Part shown: positions 1 to 7,183 of the stretch, one piece after another
How positions within the stretch are numbered: the first letter of the stretch is position 1
Layout: the number at the start of each line of letters is the position of its first letter
DNA from: Lachnospiraceae bacterium
GTDB taxonomy: Bacteria; Bacillota; Clostridia; Lachnospirales; Lachnospiraceae
Assembly (NCBI GenBank): GCA_017453065.1
Contig: JAFTKW010000006.1
Coordinates: 86,173 to 133,804, forward strand
Length of the DNA stretch: 47,632 nucleotides
Direction: 5' to 3'
Notes under the pieces: model-generated
Told to the model about the DNA's origin: nothing
Seen by the model: only the letters and a program-made list of their open reading frames with translations
Database searches by the model: none
Program-made: the position numbers and the translations under genes

Positions 1-520
1 CTTCTGGGCTACATGCATAGATACCAAATTGGATTGTTCCTTTGCCATTCCACATATGGCATACACGCATCTGGCTAAAATGCACGCCATCTGCAGAGCA
101 CTCAATGCAGTAATCATCCTCTCTACGGCTAAATCTATACCACATAGATTTAATGGAAGCATCGATAGCAGTTGTTGCCCAATCAGAATATCCATTATTG
201 GTCACCACACTACCTAGATGCTGAAACTCTTCATTTTCATATTCGATAGAGCCCTTAAGCCAATTATCGCTATCTAAATACATAACAATTCCGCATTGAT
301 CAAATCTGTGCTTACTTTCAAACTCTGTTTTTACGATAAAAGAAAAATATCTCTCATCCGTTTTCATTTGCAACACAGGTGCATTGTCATTTCTGAAATG
401 ATAGTATGTCCTTTGCCACAAATCTGTGTGTGGCTTTGTAACTATCTCAATCCTCTCATCGGTAATTGAATACTCTTGCGGCTGTCTGATCCACTCTAGT
501 TTGCTTACACTGAATTTCAT
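1..520 (-). CDS. DUF1349 family protein (partial, C-terminus off the left edge)
   Basis: A 173-codon open frame begins at ATG 520, with a GGAGGG-like ribosome binding site at about 525-530, and runs off the window without a stop. It starts MKFSVSKLEWIRQP and contains the pattern of the DUF1349 / concanavalin-A-like lectin-glucanase fold: WQRTYYHF near residue 40, FDQCGIVMYLDSDNWLKGSIEYE in the middle, and FSRREDDYCIECSADG toward the end. Members are soluble beta-sandwich proteins of about 180-200 residues, so probably little is missing. Their biochemical role is not established. It is the last gene of a minus-strand run that includes the NUDIX and nitrilase-like genes. Confidence 0.8.
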   Translation of the reverse strand, partial: MKFSVSKLEWIRQPQEYSITDERIEIVTKPHTDLWQRTYYHFRNDNAPVLQMKTDERYFSFIVKTEFESKHRFDQCGIVMYLDSDNWLKGSIEYENEEFQHLGSVVTNNGYSDWATTAIDASIKSMWYRFSRREDDYCIECSADGVHFSQMRVCHMWNGKGTIQFGIYACSPE

Positions 521-538
521 AAAAACCCTCCTATCAAT

Positions 539-976
539 TTACAAAAACCCTCTCCGTTTGGCCTCGTTTAGCAGTTTTGGCTGAATCAACGGATAGGTCC
601 AATCGTCTACCAATTTGTCTGTAATAAGAATGCTTTCGATTTCGCTATGTAACTCTTTTTCAAAAGAAAAAATCTCTGCCACATAGAGCATCCCAAAACT
701 CTCATCATCAACATGCTCATTTATACGCGTTTTGCCCTTTACTGAGTAGACGCATACTGGCTTGATGTCAAAGCTGATGGCACCTGTTTCTTCCTGCAAT
801 TCTCTTTTTGCAGTCTCAAGTATAGTTTCGCCCACTTCTCTGCGGCCGCCTGGCACCTCATAAGTCTCTCTTTCTCTGTGCTTACAGAAAACCCACTTGC
901 CTTCTGTTTTCGATATAATAACTGCGAACTTCAAAAGTTCGTCCTGTACTTGTTCATGAAATTTAACTTCTACCAA
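539..976 (-). CDS. NUDIX hydrolase
   Basis: This 145-residue protein carries a complete NUDIX box at residues 44-66: G44, E50, R58-E59, E62-E63 and G65 are all in place. NUDIX enzymes cleave nucleoside diphosphates linked to another moiety and bind magnesium through the REXXEE glutamates. The substrate cannot be read from the sequence. The best start is TTG at 976, with TAGGAG eight bases upstream; no ATG fits as well. It lies 18 bp upstream of the DUF1349 gene on the same strand and probably shares a transcript with it. Confidence 0.9.
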   Translation of the reverse strand: MVEVKFHEQVQDELLKFAVIISKTEGKWVFCKHRERETYEVPGGRREVGETILETAKRELQEETGAISFDIKPVCVYSVKGKTRINEHVDDESFGMLYVAEIFSFEKELHSEIESILITDKLVDDWTYPLIQPKLLNEAKRRGFL

Positions 977-1035
977 TTTACTAGCTCCTATAATTTAATG
1001 GGCAACCTACTTTTACATAAAACTTCTCAAGCATT

Positions 1036-1155
1036 TCAACTGATATGTGCCTCTATTTTAATTCCATACTGTGCAACTTGACTTTGGACAGTGTTTAAGA
1101 ATTTCTCACAATTTTGAGATATTTCATACTTGAAATGAATTTCAATGATTGCCAT
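1036..1155 (-). CDS. small hypothetical protein (39 aa)
   Basis: A short ATG frame (starts MAIIEIHFKYEISQNCEKF) with a good GAGGTGA ribosome binding site about 8 bases upstream. It begins 19 bp after the stop of the nitrilase-like gene and ends 59 bp before the NUDIX start, so it sits like an operon member. It has no signal peptide, membrane segment or motif that I recognise. The alternative is non-coding leader sequence for the NUDIX gene. The support is only the ribosome binding site and the spacing. Confidence 0.4.
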   Translation of the reverse strand: MAIIEIHFKYEISQNCEKFLNTVQSQVAQYGIKIEAHIS

Positions 1156-1174
1156 TCCTAGTCACCTCAGTAAA

Positions 1175-1909
1175 TCAAATTGTTACAAGAAGTATGTCTT
1201 CTTTTCCAGAAGGAATCTCTCTACTAATCTCTCCATCGGCAAACAAAGCAGCACCGCCTCGCGCAATCTCATCTTCGTCTTTATCTACACAAACCGAATT
1301 CACATATAATACTTTGCCACCAATCATACCTGCCTGTTCAGCGTATTCATACTTCACGGATGTATTCCATTCGTTATAGTTATAATCTGTATATACAGGC
1401 CAAAATACCACATCTGGAAGTAATCGTTTTACCTCGTCAATGTTTTCGTCAAACCAAAAGTCACCACACAAACCTACGGCTATTTCCTTGCCTAGATAGG
1501 AAAAAGTATGAAAACCGTGTCCTTCACAATATTTTTCATTGGCATGGGGCAATTTCCAGCCCTCAGAAACTCGACGATAAATATCGATAACTTCCCCTAT
1601 ATTATTGATGGTAATCTGCGAACTGTAAAAGCAATCTCCATCCTTTTCAATAAATCCAAAGGATACTGCAATTTCATGTTCTTTGGCCACCTCACAGATT
1701 TCATTGATGATGGCACTGTCCTGACTGACTGCCAGTTTTTTATCATGCTCTATTTCAAAAGTCGGTCCGTAAAATCCTTGCAAAAAAGCTTCACCAAAAA
1801 TAACAATATCTGCTTCATTGGAACATTTGACCATCGTTTCAATGATGACATTCTTATTGTATTGTATATTTTCATTTATAAATCCCATGGATGCCAATGC
1901 ACACTTCAA
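1175..1909 (-). CDS. carbon-nitrogen hydrolase (nitrilase superfamily)
   Basis: This 244-residue protein has the nitrilase fold motifs in order: the general-base glutamate E40 in FGEAFLQGFYG, the second motif at YRRVSEGWK (111-119), and the nucleophile C148 in GLCGDFWF. Family members hydrolyse amide or nitrile C-N bonds in the cytoplasm; the substrate is unknown. It is somewhat short for the family (usually 260-300). The second motif normally supplies a catalytic lysine in YRK; here that position is arginine R113, with K119 a few residues later. The start is TTG at 1909, preceded by GGAGGTGA. Confidence 0.85.
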   Translation of the reverse strand: MKCALASMGFINENIQYNKNVIIETMVKCSNEADIVIFGEAFLQGFYGPTFEIEHDKKLAVSQDSAIINEICEVAKEHEIAVSFGFIEKDGDCFYSSQITINNIGEVIDIYRRVSEGWKLPHANEKYCEGHGFHTFSYLGKEIAVGLCGDFWFDENIDEVKRLLPDVVFWPVYTDYNYNEWNTSVKYEYAEQAGMIGGKVLYVNSVCVDKDEDEIARGGAALFADGEISREIPSGKEDILLVTI

Positions 1910-1934
1910 TCACATCACCTCCGTAACTTTAAAT

Positions 1935-2378
1935 TTATAATTTTCTTTGCAAGTAAATCATATCTACCAACTGAATACCACATTCATATATTGGATGATC
2001 ATAATTATCTGTAAAGAAATCCTTAATGCTATGTGAACGAGCAAATCCACACTTCTCATAAAAAGGAATTGTCAATGGACTATCGCCCGTACCTACTTGC
2101 AAAACAGTATATTGTTCCTTGTATCTATTAACAATAAAGTCAATCAGTTTCTTTCCGTATCCCTTGCCTTGAAAATCTGATTCAGTAGCAATATTTCGAA
2201 TCTCAAGGATACCATTCCCTTCATCTGTAACAATACATTCACTCTTAACCCCACCATCATCTAGAACATACATTGTACCCTTATCAATATATCTGTCTAT
2301 CATGTCTTCCTGTTCATCTGCTAATAGCAACAGTGAAAGAAATTGCTTTTTATTCTTTTTAACCTCTCTTATTTCCAT
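1935..2378 (-). CDS. GNAT family N-acetyltransferase
   Basis: The 147-residue protein has the acetyl-CoA pyrophosphate-binding signature QGKGYGK, preceded by IRNIATESDF, and the C-terminal beta-strand pattern PFYEKCGF typical of GNAT enzymes. It would transfer an acetyl group from acetyl-CoA to an amine; the acceptor is unknown. I chose ATG 2378 (MEIREVKKN) because relatives start there. A TTG at 2414 in the same frame would overlap the upstream gene and add 12 residues. It follows the zinc-ribbon membrane protein closely. Confidence 0.88.
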   Translation of the reverse strand: MEIREVKKNKKQFLSLLLLADEQEDMIDRYIDKGTMYVLDDGGVKSECIVTDEGNGILEIRNIATESDFQGKGYGKKLIDFIVNRYKEQYTVLQVGTGDSPLTIPFYEKCGFARSHSIKDFFTDNYDHPIYECGIQLVDMIYLQRKL

Positions 2379-2410
2379 ATCTGTTATCTCTACAAATTGA
2401 AGTTTCCCAA

Positions 2411-2659
2411 TCAATTATTGAAGTTTTTACCTTTATCTCCACAAAAGCCTTTAACCTTGCAAAACGGACATTTAAGCAAATGTTCATCAAATACATGCGC
2501 ATTAAAGCACATTTGTGTCCATTTCGGTCTAAATATTTCACCACAATTCCTACACACAAAATAATGTTTACTTCCTGCTATACCTGAAAGGATACATACA
2601 ATTAGACCCAGAACCAAACAGATAATAACAACCAAAATAGTTAACCCCAAATCCGTCAT
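2411..2659 (-). CDS. small membrane protein with cysteine zinc-ribbon motif
   Basis: An 82-residue protein: an N-terminal membrane helix (about residues 4-27, LGLTILVVIICLVLGLIV), then a cysteine-rich tail with CRNC, and later CPFC followed by another cysteine, as in a small zinc ribbon. Two CXXC knuckles suggest one bound zinc. The start at ATG 2659 is four bases after the stop of the upstream gene, with AGAAGG as ribosome binding site, so the two are probably translated in tandem. The function is unknown. Confidence 0.65.
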   Translation of the reverse strand: MTDLGLTILVVIICLVLGLIVCILSGIAGSKHYFVCRNCGEIFRPKWTQMCFNAHVFDEHLLKCPFCKVKGFCGDKGKNFNN

Positions 2660-2663
2660 ATTC

Positions 2664-2990
2664 TTACCTTCTATACTTTTTCTCAATCACCGTCACATAA
2701 ACAACCATGGCAATTATAGCCTCTGCCATCACACCTAAGATGGAAATGATAATGAAAGCAGTGGTCTCTTCAGCCAACAGTGGTAGGCCCAACAAAATAG
2801 ACACTATGCCAAACACAATAAACAGCTTGCCAACTGCCGCGTTGTATTTCTTCACATCCGTAACCTCAAACGGTCTTGCATTGGACCAAAAGCCAACTGG
2901 TTTCTTTGAACACAAGGCGGCAATACCCATGATAATCAGCAACACTGCAATCACACTCCATATTACAAATGCCAAAGCCTCTTCTGTCAT
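2664..2990 (-). CDS. small integral membrane protein, 3 TM
   Basis: A 108-residue protein with three hydrophobic helices (roughly residues 6-27, 52-71, 76-99) and a short polar loop, SKKPVGFWSNARPFEVTDVKKYN, between the first two. That loop layout resembles DUF3784/SdpI-like small membrane proteins of clostridia, but I cannot confirm the family. The start is ATG 2990 with a strong AAGGAGGG site. It is followed after 4 bp by the zinc-ribbon membrane protein. The function is unknown. Confidence 0.65.
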   Translation of the reverse strand: MTEEALAFVIWSVIAVLLIIMGIAALCSKKPVGFWSNARPFEVTDVKKYNAAVGKLFIVFGIVSILLGLPLLAEETTAFIIISILGVMAEAIIAMVVYVTVIEKKYRR

Positions 2991-3089
2991 TTCTTTTCCC
3001 TCCTTCTCATGATAAGCCCACTAAAAAACTCCATGATTATACAAACCATTGTAACATAGTAATCCTAAAAGGCTGAGGTTTCTGTCTCT

Positions 3090-3656
3090 TTACCTATTCC
3101 CTCTAACTAAATTATTGAGCATATGAAGTATGTAGCCCAACCCCCATAATATGATCGCAAGCACGATAAGAATTAGAAGCGGGACAATTCCTCTATAATC
3201 CATAAAAATCAGACTAGCAGGAAATGGACATTTCCCACTTGTCTTGAAAAGAATAAATGCAAATGACATATATAACAAAGGATAAGCCACAACCGAAAGA
3301 GTACCCTTCCAATCCATACTTCTTTCGTCACAGAATAAAAACCAATAAAAAAGTATAGCAATCGGATTTATTATGTGTATAAACCAAAATGCTCCTTCCA
3401 AATTTAGTCCAATTACTATTGTCGCGATAAAAATAACAAATATATCAACTAAACATGCCAAATACACACAGGCCGGTAATGAAGTCTCTCTTCTTTGCTG
3501 CCATATAAAGGATATAAAAAAAATAATACCCACCAGTATCCCAGATACAAAGCAATATTCAGTCATATGAGAAATATCTTTATAATATCCTAATATAACG
3601 CTTGTAATAAACAAAATGCTCAAACTCAAATCAACATATTTTCTTATCTTACTCAT
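3090..3656 (-). CDS. Pr6Pr-like integral membrane protein
   Basis: A 188-residue protein with about six membrane helices. The central part (FWFIHIINPIAILFYWFLF, then DWKGTLSVVAYPLLYMSFAF) matches the pattern of Pr6Pr/FAR-17a-like membrane proteins, where a histidine-containing helix is followed by an aspartate and a YPLLY segment. Members are uncharacterised. The gene starts 4 bp after the TetR stop, so the two form an operon, and the TetR protein probably controls it through the palindrome upstream of tetR. Confidence 0.7.
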   Translation of the reverse strand: MSKIRKYVDLSLSILFITSVILGYYKDISHMTEYCFVSGILVGIIFFISFIWQQRRETSLPACVYLACLVDIFVIFIATIVIGLNLEGAFWFIHIINPIAILFYWFLFCDERSMDWKGTLSVVAYPLLYMSFAFILFKTSGKCPFPASLIFMDYRGIVPLLILIVLAIILWGLGYILHMLNNLVRGNR

Positions 3657-3660
3657 TGCT

Positions 3661-4260
3661 TTACCCTTTCAAAACAGTTCTCTCTAAATCAGCCGCCGAA
3701 ATCATTTCATATTCCGATGTAAAAAGCCTCTTCAAGGAATACAAATAAACTACTCCCCAATAGTAATCCGCAAGCTTTATACTCGAACCACCCACCATAC
3801 TTTTTTCTTTCTGTCCCTGTTCTATGATTTGAGACGTACAATTATAAAGTTCTGTTTGATAAGTTGTCTCTTCTGATGAATACGCCTCATTCTTTTCCAG
3901 TAACATTTGCGTATTTAATGCTATCATAGCCGCAAAAGTTTCATCTTCCTCTAGCCGATTAAGCACCGTCTCGGATAACATGTGCAACTTCTTTTTTGCA
4001 GAGATTGGCATGGACACCAATAGTTTCATCTCTCTTAACATCTCATTACTATCTGCAATCTTTAATATCTCTTGAAACAGATTCTCCTTCGATTCAAAAT
4101 ATATATAGATTGTCCCCTGCCCTATTCCAATATTTTTGGACAAATCACTAATCTTTGTCCCTGCGAAACCGTTCCTCGCAAAATATAATAGTGATTTTTG
4201 TAAGATAGTATTTCTCATCTCTTCTCTAATTTCTTGACAACGCTCTTTTGACTTAGGCAT
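3661..4260 (-). CDS. TetR/AcrR family transcriptional regulator
   Basis: A 199-residue protein with an N-terminal TetR helix-turn-helix (residues about 18-60: LQKSLLYFARNGFAGTKISD, then IGIGQGTIYIYFESKENLF). The C-terminal domain, which would bind a ligand, is divergent as usual. It is 4 bp upstream of a Pr6Pr-like membrane protein. A perfect 32-bp dyad starts 13 bp upstream of its start codon and is very probably its own operator. Confidence 0.93.
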   Translation of the reverse strand: MPKSKERCQEIREEMRNTILQKSLLYFARNGFAGTKISDLSKNIGIGQGTIYIYFESKENLFQEILKIADSNEMLREMKLLVSMPISAKKKLHMLSETVLNRLEEDETFAAMIALNTQMLLEKNEAYSSEETTYQTELYNCTSQIIEQGQKEKSMVGGSSIKLADYYWGVVYLYSLKRLFTSEYEMISAADLERTVLKG

Positions 4261-4273
4261 AATCCACCTCTGT

Positions 4274-4305
4274 TTTTATGAATGAATTTTTATTCATTCA
4301 TAAAA
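4274..4305. promoter_or_regulatory. palindromic TetR operator
   Basis: Two perfect 14-bp inverted arms (TTTTATGAATGAAT) are separated by TTTT. The site sits just upstream of the tetR start codon. Dyads of ATGAATGAAT type are common operators of TetR regulators, so autoregulation is the simplest reading. The palindrome is seen; the binding is inferred. Confidence 0.75.
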
Positions 4306-4373
4306 TAACACATATTCTACTTGAAGTAAAGTAATTTTCCTCTAAGAAAGCAAAAGCTAGTGATATAGGTACA

Positions 4374-5372
4374 TTAACTTTCTATCTCCTTAATCCACTC
4401 CAAAAGTACACTCATCTGCTTCTCGTACCTTTGAAGTTCTTGGATGGTTGTCTTGGTTTGATTGAAACCTTCCTGCTTGTCCTGCAATCCTGAACCTTCT
4501 ATTCCTAACGCTCTCTTTACACTGTATTCCAGCCAGCCCAGCATTCCGTCGTAACTACATTTTAGTACCGCTTGCCAGTCCACTCCACAGATATTTACGC
4601 TTTTTGTATATGCTGTCATCAAGGATACAAACTTATCTTTGTCATACTTTCCTTCTGCATTTCCTATCCAATAGTTCAGCACTTCTACCAGTTCCTGATA
4701 AGGGTTCACATATCCTGCAGACTCCCAGTCGATGACATACGCCATATTGTCCTTCCAGAGCACATTCTTAGGGTCCAAATCTCTATGGCTGATGACCTGA
4801 TACTGTGACAACTTGCTCCAGTTGCTCACTACTCCTTCATCCCACTTTACGATATCAGATAGATTCTCATTCAAAAGTTCATAGCACTCTTCATGCTCGC
4901 CCTTTGCCTTCTCAAGATACAACTTCCAATTGTACGTTTCTCTGCCAGCCTCTTCTTTGACTACACGGGGCACATGAATGTTCGCTGCATGGATTCTCCC
5001 TAAAATCGTTCCAATCTGTGCACAATGCTCCTTGGTAATCTCAGGGGCAAAGACAGAAAAGGCCTTGAGCCAATCAAATATTATGTAATATGAGCCCTCA
5101 TGCTCTATCACATGCTTTCCATCAAAACTCTTCGCAGCCACTAGCGGAATAATCCCCTTAAGTTGATTTGCCACAAGTTCTGAGTTAACCATATTGGATA
5201 AAGCAGCACTTCGTTTCATGATATCAGGATTCAGTATCTTGATGGCATACTCTCCCTGGTCGGTAACCACTTGATACATCTTGTGCAGCAACCCACCTGT
5301 CACTTTGATAGGCTCTTGTAATGGCGTGCCCAAATTATATATTAAACATATCTTCTCAATTCCAGTTTTCAT
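4374..5372 (-). CDS. aminoglycoside phosphotransferase-fold kinase (APH family)
   Basis: A 332-residue protein with the APH/choline-kinase fold: a glycine-containing N-lobe (VTGGLLHKMYQV), the catalytic loop ISHRDLDPKNVLW (Brenner motif HXDXXXXN), and the metal-binding VIDWESAG. Such enzymes phosphorylate small hydroxylated substrates with ATP. The neighbourhood does not point to a substrate, and antibiotic resistance should not be assumed. I chose ATG 5372 because GAGGTGG precedes it; an ATG 12 bases upstream lacks a ribosome binding site. It stands alone between tetR and tRNA-Gly. Confidence 0.85.
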   Translation of the reverse strand: MKTGIEKICLIYNLGTPLQEPIKVTGGLLHKMYQVVTDQGEYAIKILNPDIMKRSAALSNMVNSELVANQLKGIIPLVAAKSFDGKHVIEHEGSYYIIFDWLKAFSVFAPEITKEHCAQIGTILGRIHAANIHVPRVVKEEAGRETYNWKLYLEKAKGEHEECYELLNENLSDIVKWDEGVVSNWSKLSQYQVISHRDLDPKNVLWKDNMAYVIDWESAGYVNPYQELVEVLNYWIGNAEGKYDKDKFVSLMTAYTKSVNICGVDWQAVLKCSYDGMLGWLEYSVKRALGIEGSGLQDKQEGFNQTKTTIQELQRYEKQMSVLLEWIKEIES

Positions 5373-5507
5373 ACTCCACCTCATTCCAATACAATCATTG
5401 TATTGCTCTTACAACCCTACCGTCAACCAAATGCTTGCTCTAAAACATGCAAAAAATGCCTTGTTTTAAAATGTGTAAATTTTACAAAAAATTTTTAAAA
5501 TTTAGTG

Positions 5508-5536
5508 TTGACAAACCGATTGACCTATTGTATATT
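5508..5536 (+). promoter_or_regulatory. sigma-A promoter of tRNA-Gly
   Basis: A consensus TTGACA (5508-5513) and TATATT (5531-5536) with a 17-bp spacer lie about 30 bp before the mature tRNA 5' end. Confidence 0.85.
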
Positions 5537-5566
5537 AATACTTGCTTGTTGAAGCAACACATACAT

Positions 5567-5638
<72 letters not shown>

Positions 5639-5642
5639 CTCA

Positions 5643-5680
5643 ATAAAAAAAGGACATCCAATTGGATGTCCTTTTTTTAT
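5643..5680 (+). terminator. intrinsic terminator of tRNA-Gly
   Basis: A perfect dyad (AAAAAAAGGACATCCAA and its complement) is followed by seven T. The A-tract on the left makes it potentially bidirectional. Its right arm is the beginning of the duplicated 76-bp segment. Confidence 0.9.
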
Positions 5681-5739
5681 TGAGACCACAAGACGAGTAG
5701 CAGAGAAATTGCGTTCGCGGTCGATGTTTGCACGCAGTG
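5664..5739. repeat. 76-bp direct repeat, copy 1
   Basis: This segment starts with GGATGTCC and a T-tract and ends with TTGCACGCAGTG. It recurs at 5910-5985 with a single difference (A5699 becomes G). The left end is the right arm of the tRNA terminator. Confidence 0.95.
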
Positions 5740-5909
5740 TAAACTCGAGGCATACTTGCTTGCAAGTATGCTGTTCGACTCCCCGTCGGATATCTCTTTT
5801 TTTGTTAGACTGTGAGATGTTGGTTCTCACTCGCCTGCGGGCAAGTTTGGGCAAAAGCACAAACTTGATAGAGACTTTGCTTGCAAAGTCTCTTGTTCGA
5901 CTCCCCGTC
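5740..5909 (+). repeat. tandem hairpin modules between the 76-bp repeats
   Basis: Two modules, 122 bp apart, share the same 3' end. Each has a perfect 10-bp hairpin with a TT loop (5750-5771 and 5871-5892), then a small CGAC-TCCCC-GTCG hairpin (5776-5788 and 5898-5910), then a T-tract (5797-5803 and 5918-5924). The 10-bp stems differ in sequence yet pair perfectly in both copies, around a shared TGCTTGCA core. The second module also has GTGAGA/TCTCAC and CAAGTTTG/CAAACTTG stems. No convincing reading frame exists. Structured RNA or a mobile intergenic repeat are both possible. Confidence 0.7.
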
Positions 5910-5985
5910 GGATGTCCTTTTTTTATTGAGACCACAAGACGAGTGGCAGAGAAATTGCGTTCGCGGTCGATGTTTGCACGCAGTG
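5910..5985. repeat. 76-bp direct repeat, copy 2
   Basis: This is the second copy of the segment at 5664-5739, with 75 of 76 bases identical. It ends 9 bp short of the stop codon of the secreted-protein gene at 5995. Confidence 0.95.
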
Positions 5986-5994
5986 GTGCCGATA

Positions 5995-6828
5995 TTAAAA
6001 CTCACACAAATAATAGTACCAACTTGCACCGGCAAGAGAAGGAAAAGGAATATACACATTTAAGATTCCTTCCTCATCCAGATACATGGGAAGGTCTATT
6101 GTAGTTACTGCCTTGGCTTCTTCTATTATGTCTTTATACCCTTCTTTGATCTCTTCCGATAAACCTTCCGAAATCTCTTTGAAATACGCCAATTCCATTT
6201 CGCATGCCTTTTCTACGAAATCCTCTTCTGACATTCCCCGGAAACCTAAAAGATCTTGATTGCGCAATTCTTTATCATTCTTAAAGTCATAGCTGTAAGC
6301 ATAATAATTCATAACATCATTATCATATGGTACGGAAACGAGAATCGCTACAATATCTCCATACTTCATTACCTCATAGGTAATGGCGCAATTTATCAAA
6401 GAGCCACCCATGGACATAAGTTCAAACTCCCCCTCAACCAGAGGATAAATATCATCAACTATCCTTTGATTCACCATTTTCGCACTTTCCGAATCCGCAT
6501 TAAACTGTGGAATCTTGTACGAATAACTTGCTATATTATTCACACTGTCCGTATAAATACCAGAGACAAACAAAATATCCATAATTTGTGGATCGTCTGT
6601 CTCCATTAATTCTAATTTTAATGTCATCTCTTGTGAGTTATCATCTATATCCTCTGGTTTAGTTGTTGGTTCCTGCGTAGGCACTGCTACAGGCACATCC
6701 GTAGATACCTCATTCGTGTTTGCCGCATCCCCTGTTATGTTAGCGGAACCAAAGAAACAAATCCCCCCTCCTGAAATACATAAAAACAAAATAATAGTTA
6801 AAATAATAAACTTCGATTTCTTTTTCAT
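5995..6828 (-). CDS. secreted or membrane-anchored protein, DUF3298-like
   Basis: A 277-residue protein with an N-terminal signal/anchor (about residues 7-27, FIILTIILFLCISGGGICFF), a low-complexity Thr/Pro linker (residues about 35-65), then an extracellular domain of about 200 residues. The domain pattern, including YSYKIPQFNADSESAKMVNQRI, resembles DUF3298/DUF4163 proteins of the RsiV type, whose roles are mostly unknown. It is monocistronic. Its 3' end abuts the repeat block downstream of tRNA-Gly. Confidence 0.6.
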   Translation of the reverse strand: MKKKSKFIILTIILFLCISGGGICFFGSANITGDAANTNEVSTDVPVAVPTQEPTTKPEDIDDNSQEMTLKLELMETDDPQIMDILFVSGIYTDSVNNIASYSYKIPQFNADSESAKMVNQRIVDDIYPLVEGEFELMSMGGSLINCAITYEVMKYGDIVAILVSVPYDNDVMNYYAYSYDFKNDKELRNQDLLGFRGMSEEDFVEKACEMELAYFKEISEGLSEEIKEGYKDIIEEAKAVTTIDLPMYLDEEGILNVYIPFPSLAGASWYYYLCEF

Positions 6829-6907
6829 TTAGACTTCCCCTTTTCTTGCGATAAACATTACCTTATAATATTACATCATTGATAGCTATTGTTAAAGGAG
6901 GATTTTG

Positions 6908-7054
6908 ATGCAAATCGTAGGAGTTATTGTATTCGTTTTATGCTTTCTCTTTATCGCCTTTCTTGGCGTTATCATTGACTTTTTGTTCACCACAGTAATA
7001 GAAAAATATTCCCCGAAAAAGAAGCGGGCGAAACCAAACTGCTACCATTCCTGA
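6908..7054 (+). CDS. small single-pass membrane protein (48 aa)
   Basis: A 48-codon frame (starts MQIVGVIVFVLCFLFIAFLG) with a near-perfect AAAGGAGG ribosome binding site six bases before ATG. One hydrophobic helix (residues 2-31) is followed by a basic tail, EKYSPKKKRAKPN. This is a typical membrane micropeptide layout. TATAAT at about 6863 may be its -10 box. It is the only plus-strand protein gene in the first 18 kb. A terminator lies about 95 bp downstream. Confidence 0.65.
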   Translation: MQIVGVIVFVLCFLFIAFLGVIIDFLFTTVIEKYSPKKKRAKPNCYHS

Positions 7055-7148
7055 TGAATTCAAGCCCTTGGTCATTCCACTTTCCAAAATCATAAAGATT
7101 AAAAAAAGCAGAGCCATGCTTTTGCCAGCTGTTGTAATTCATGTAAAC

Positions 7149-7182
7149 AAAAAGACATCTACACAAAGTAGATGTCTTTCTT
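7149..7182. terminator. bidirectional terminator between the 48-aa gene and the GH3 gene
   Basis: The perfect 12-bp arms AAAGACATCTAC (7151-7162) and GTAGATGTCTTT (7168-7179) flank a 5-nt loop, with an A-rich left side and T-rich right side. It lies directly after the GH3 stop codon on the minus strand. Confidence 0.85.
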
Positions 7183-7183
7183 A

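Noticed and set aside
5773-5910. Further tRNA genes suggested by GTTCGACTCCCCGTC
   Set aside because: The T-loop-like string is not framed by a T-stem and no acceptor or anticodon arm can be drawn. It folds better as its own small hairpin.
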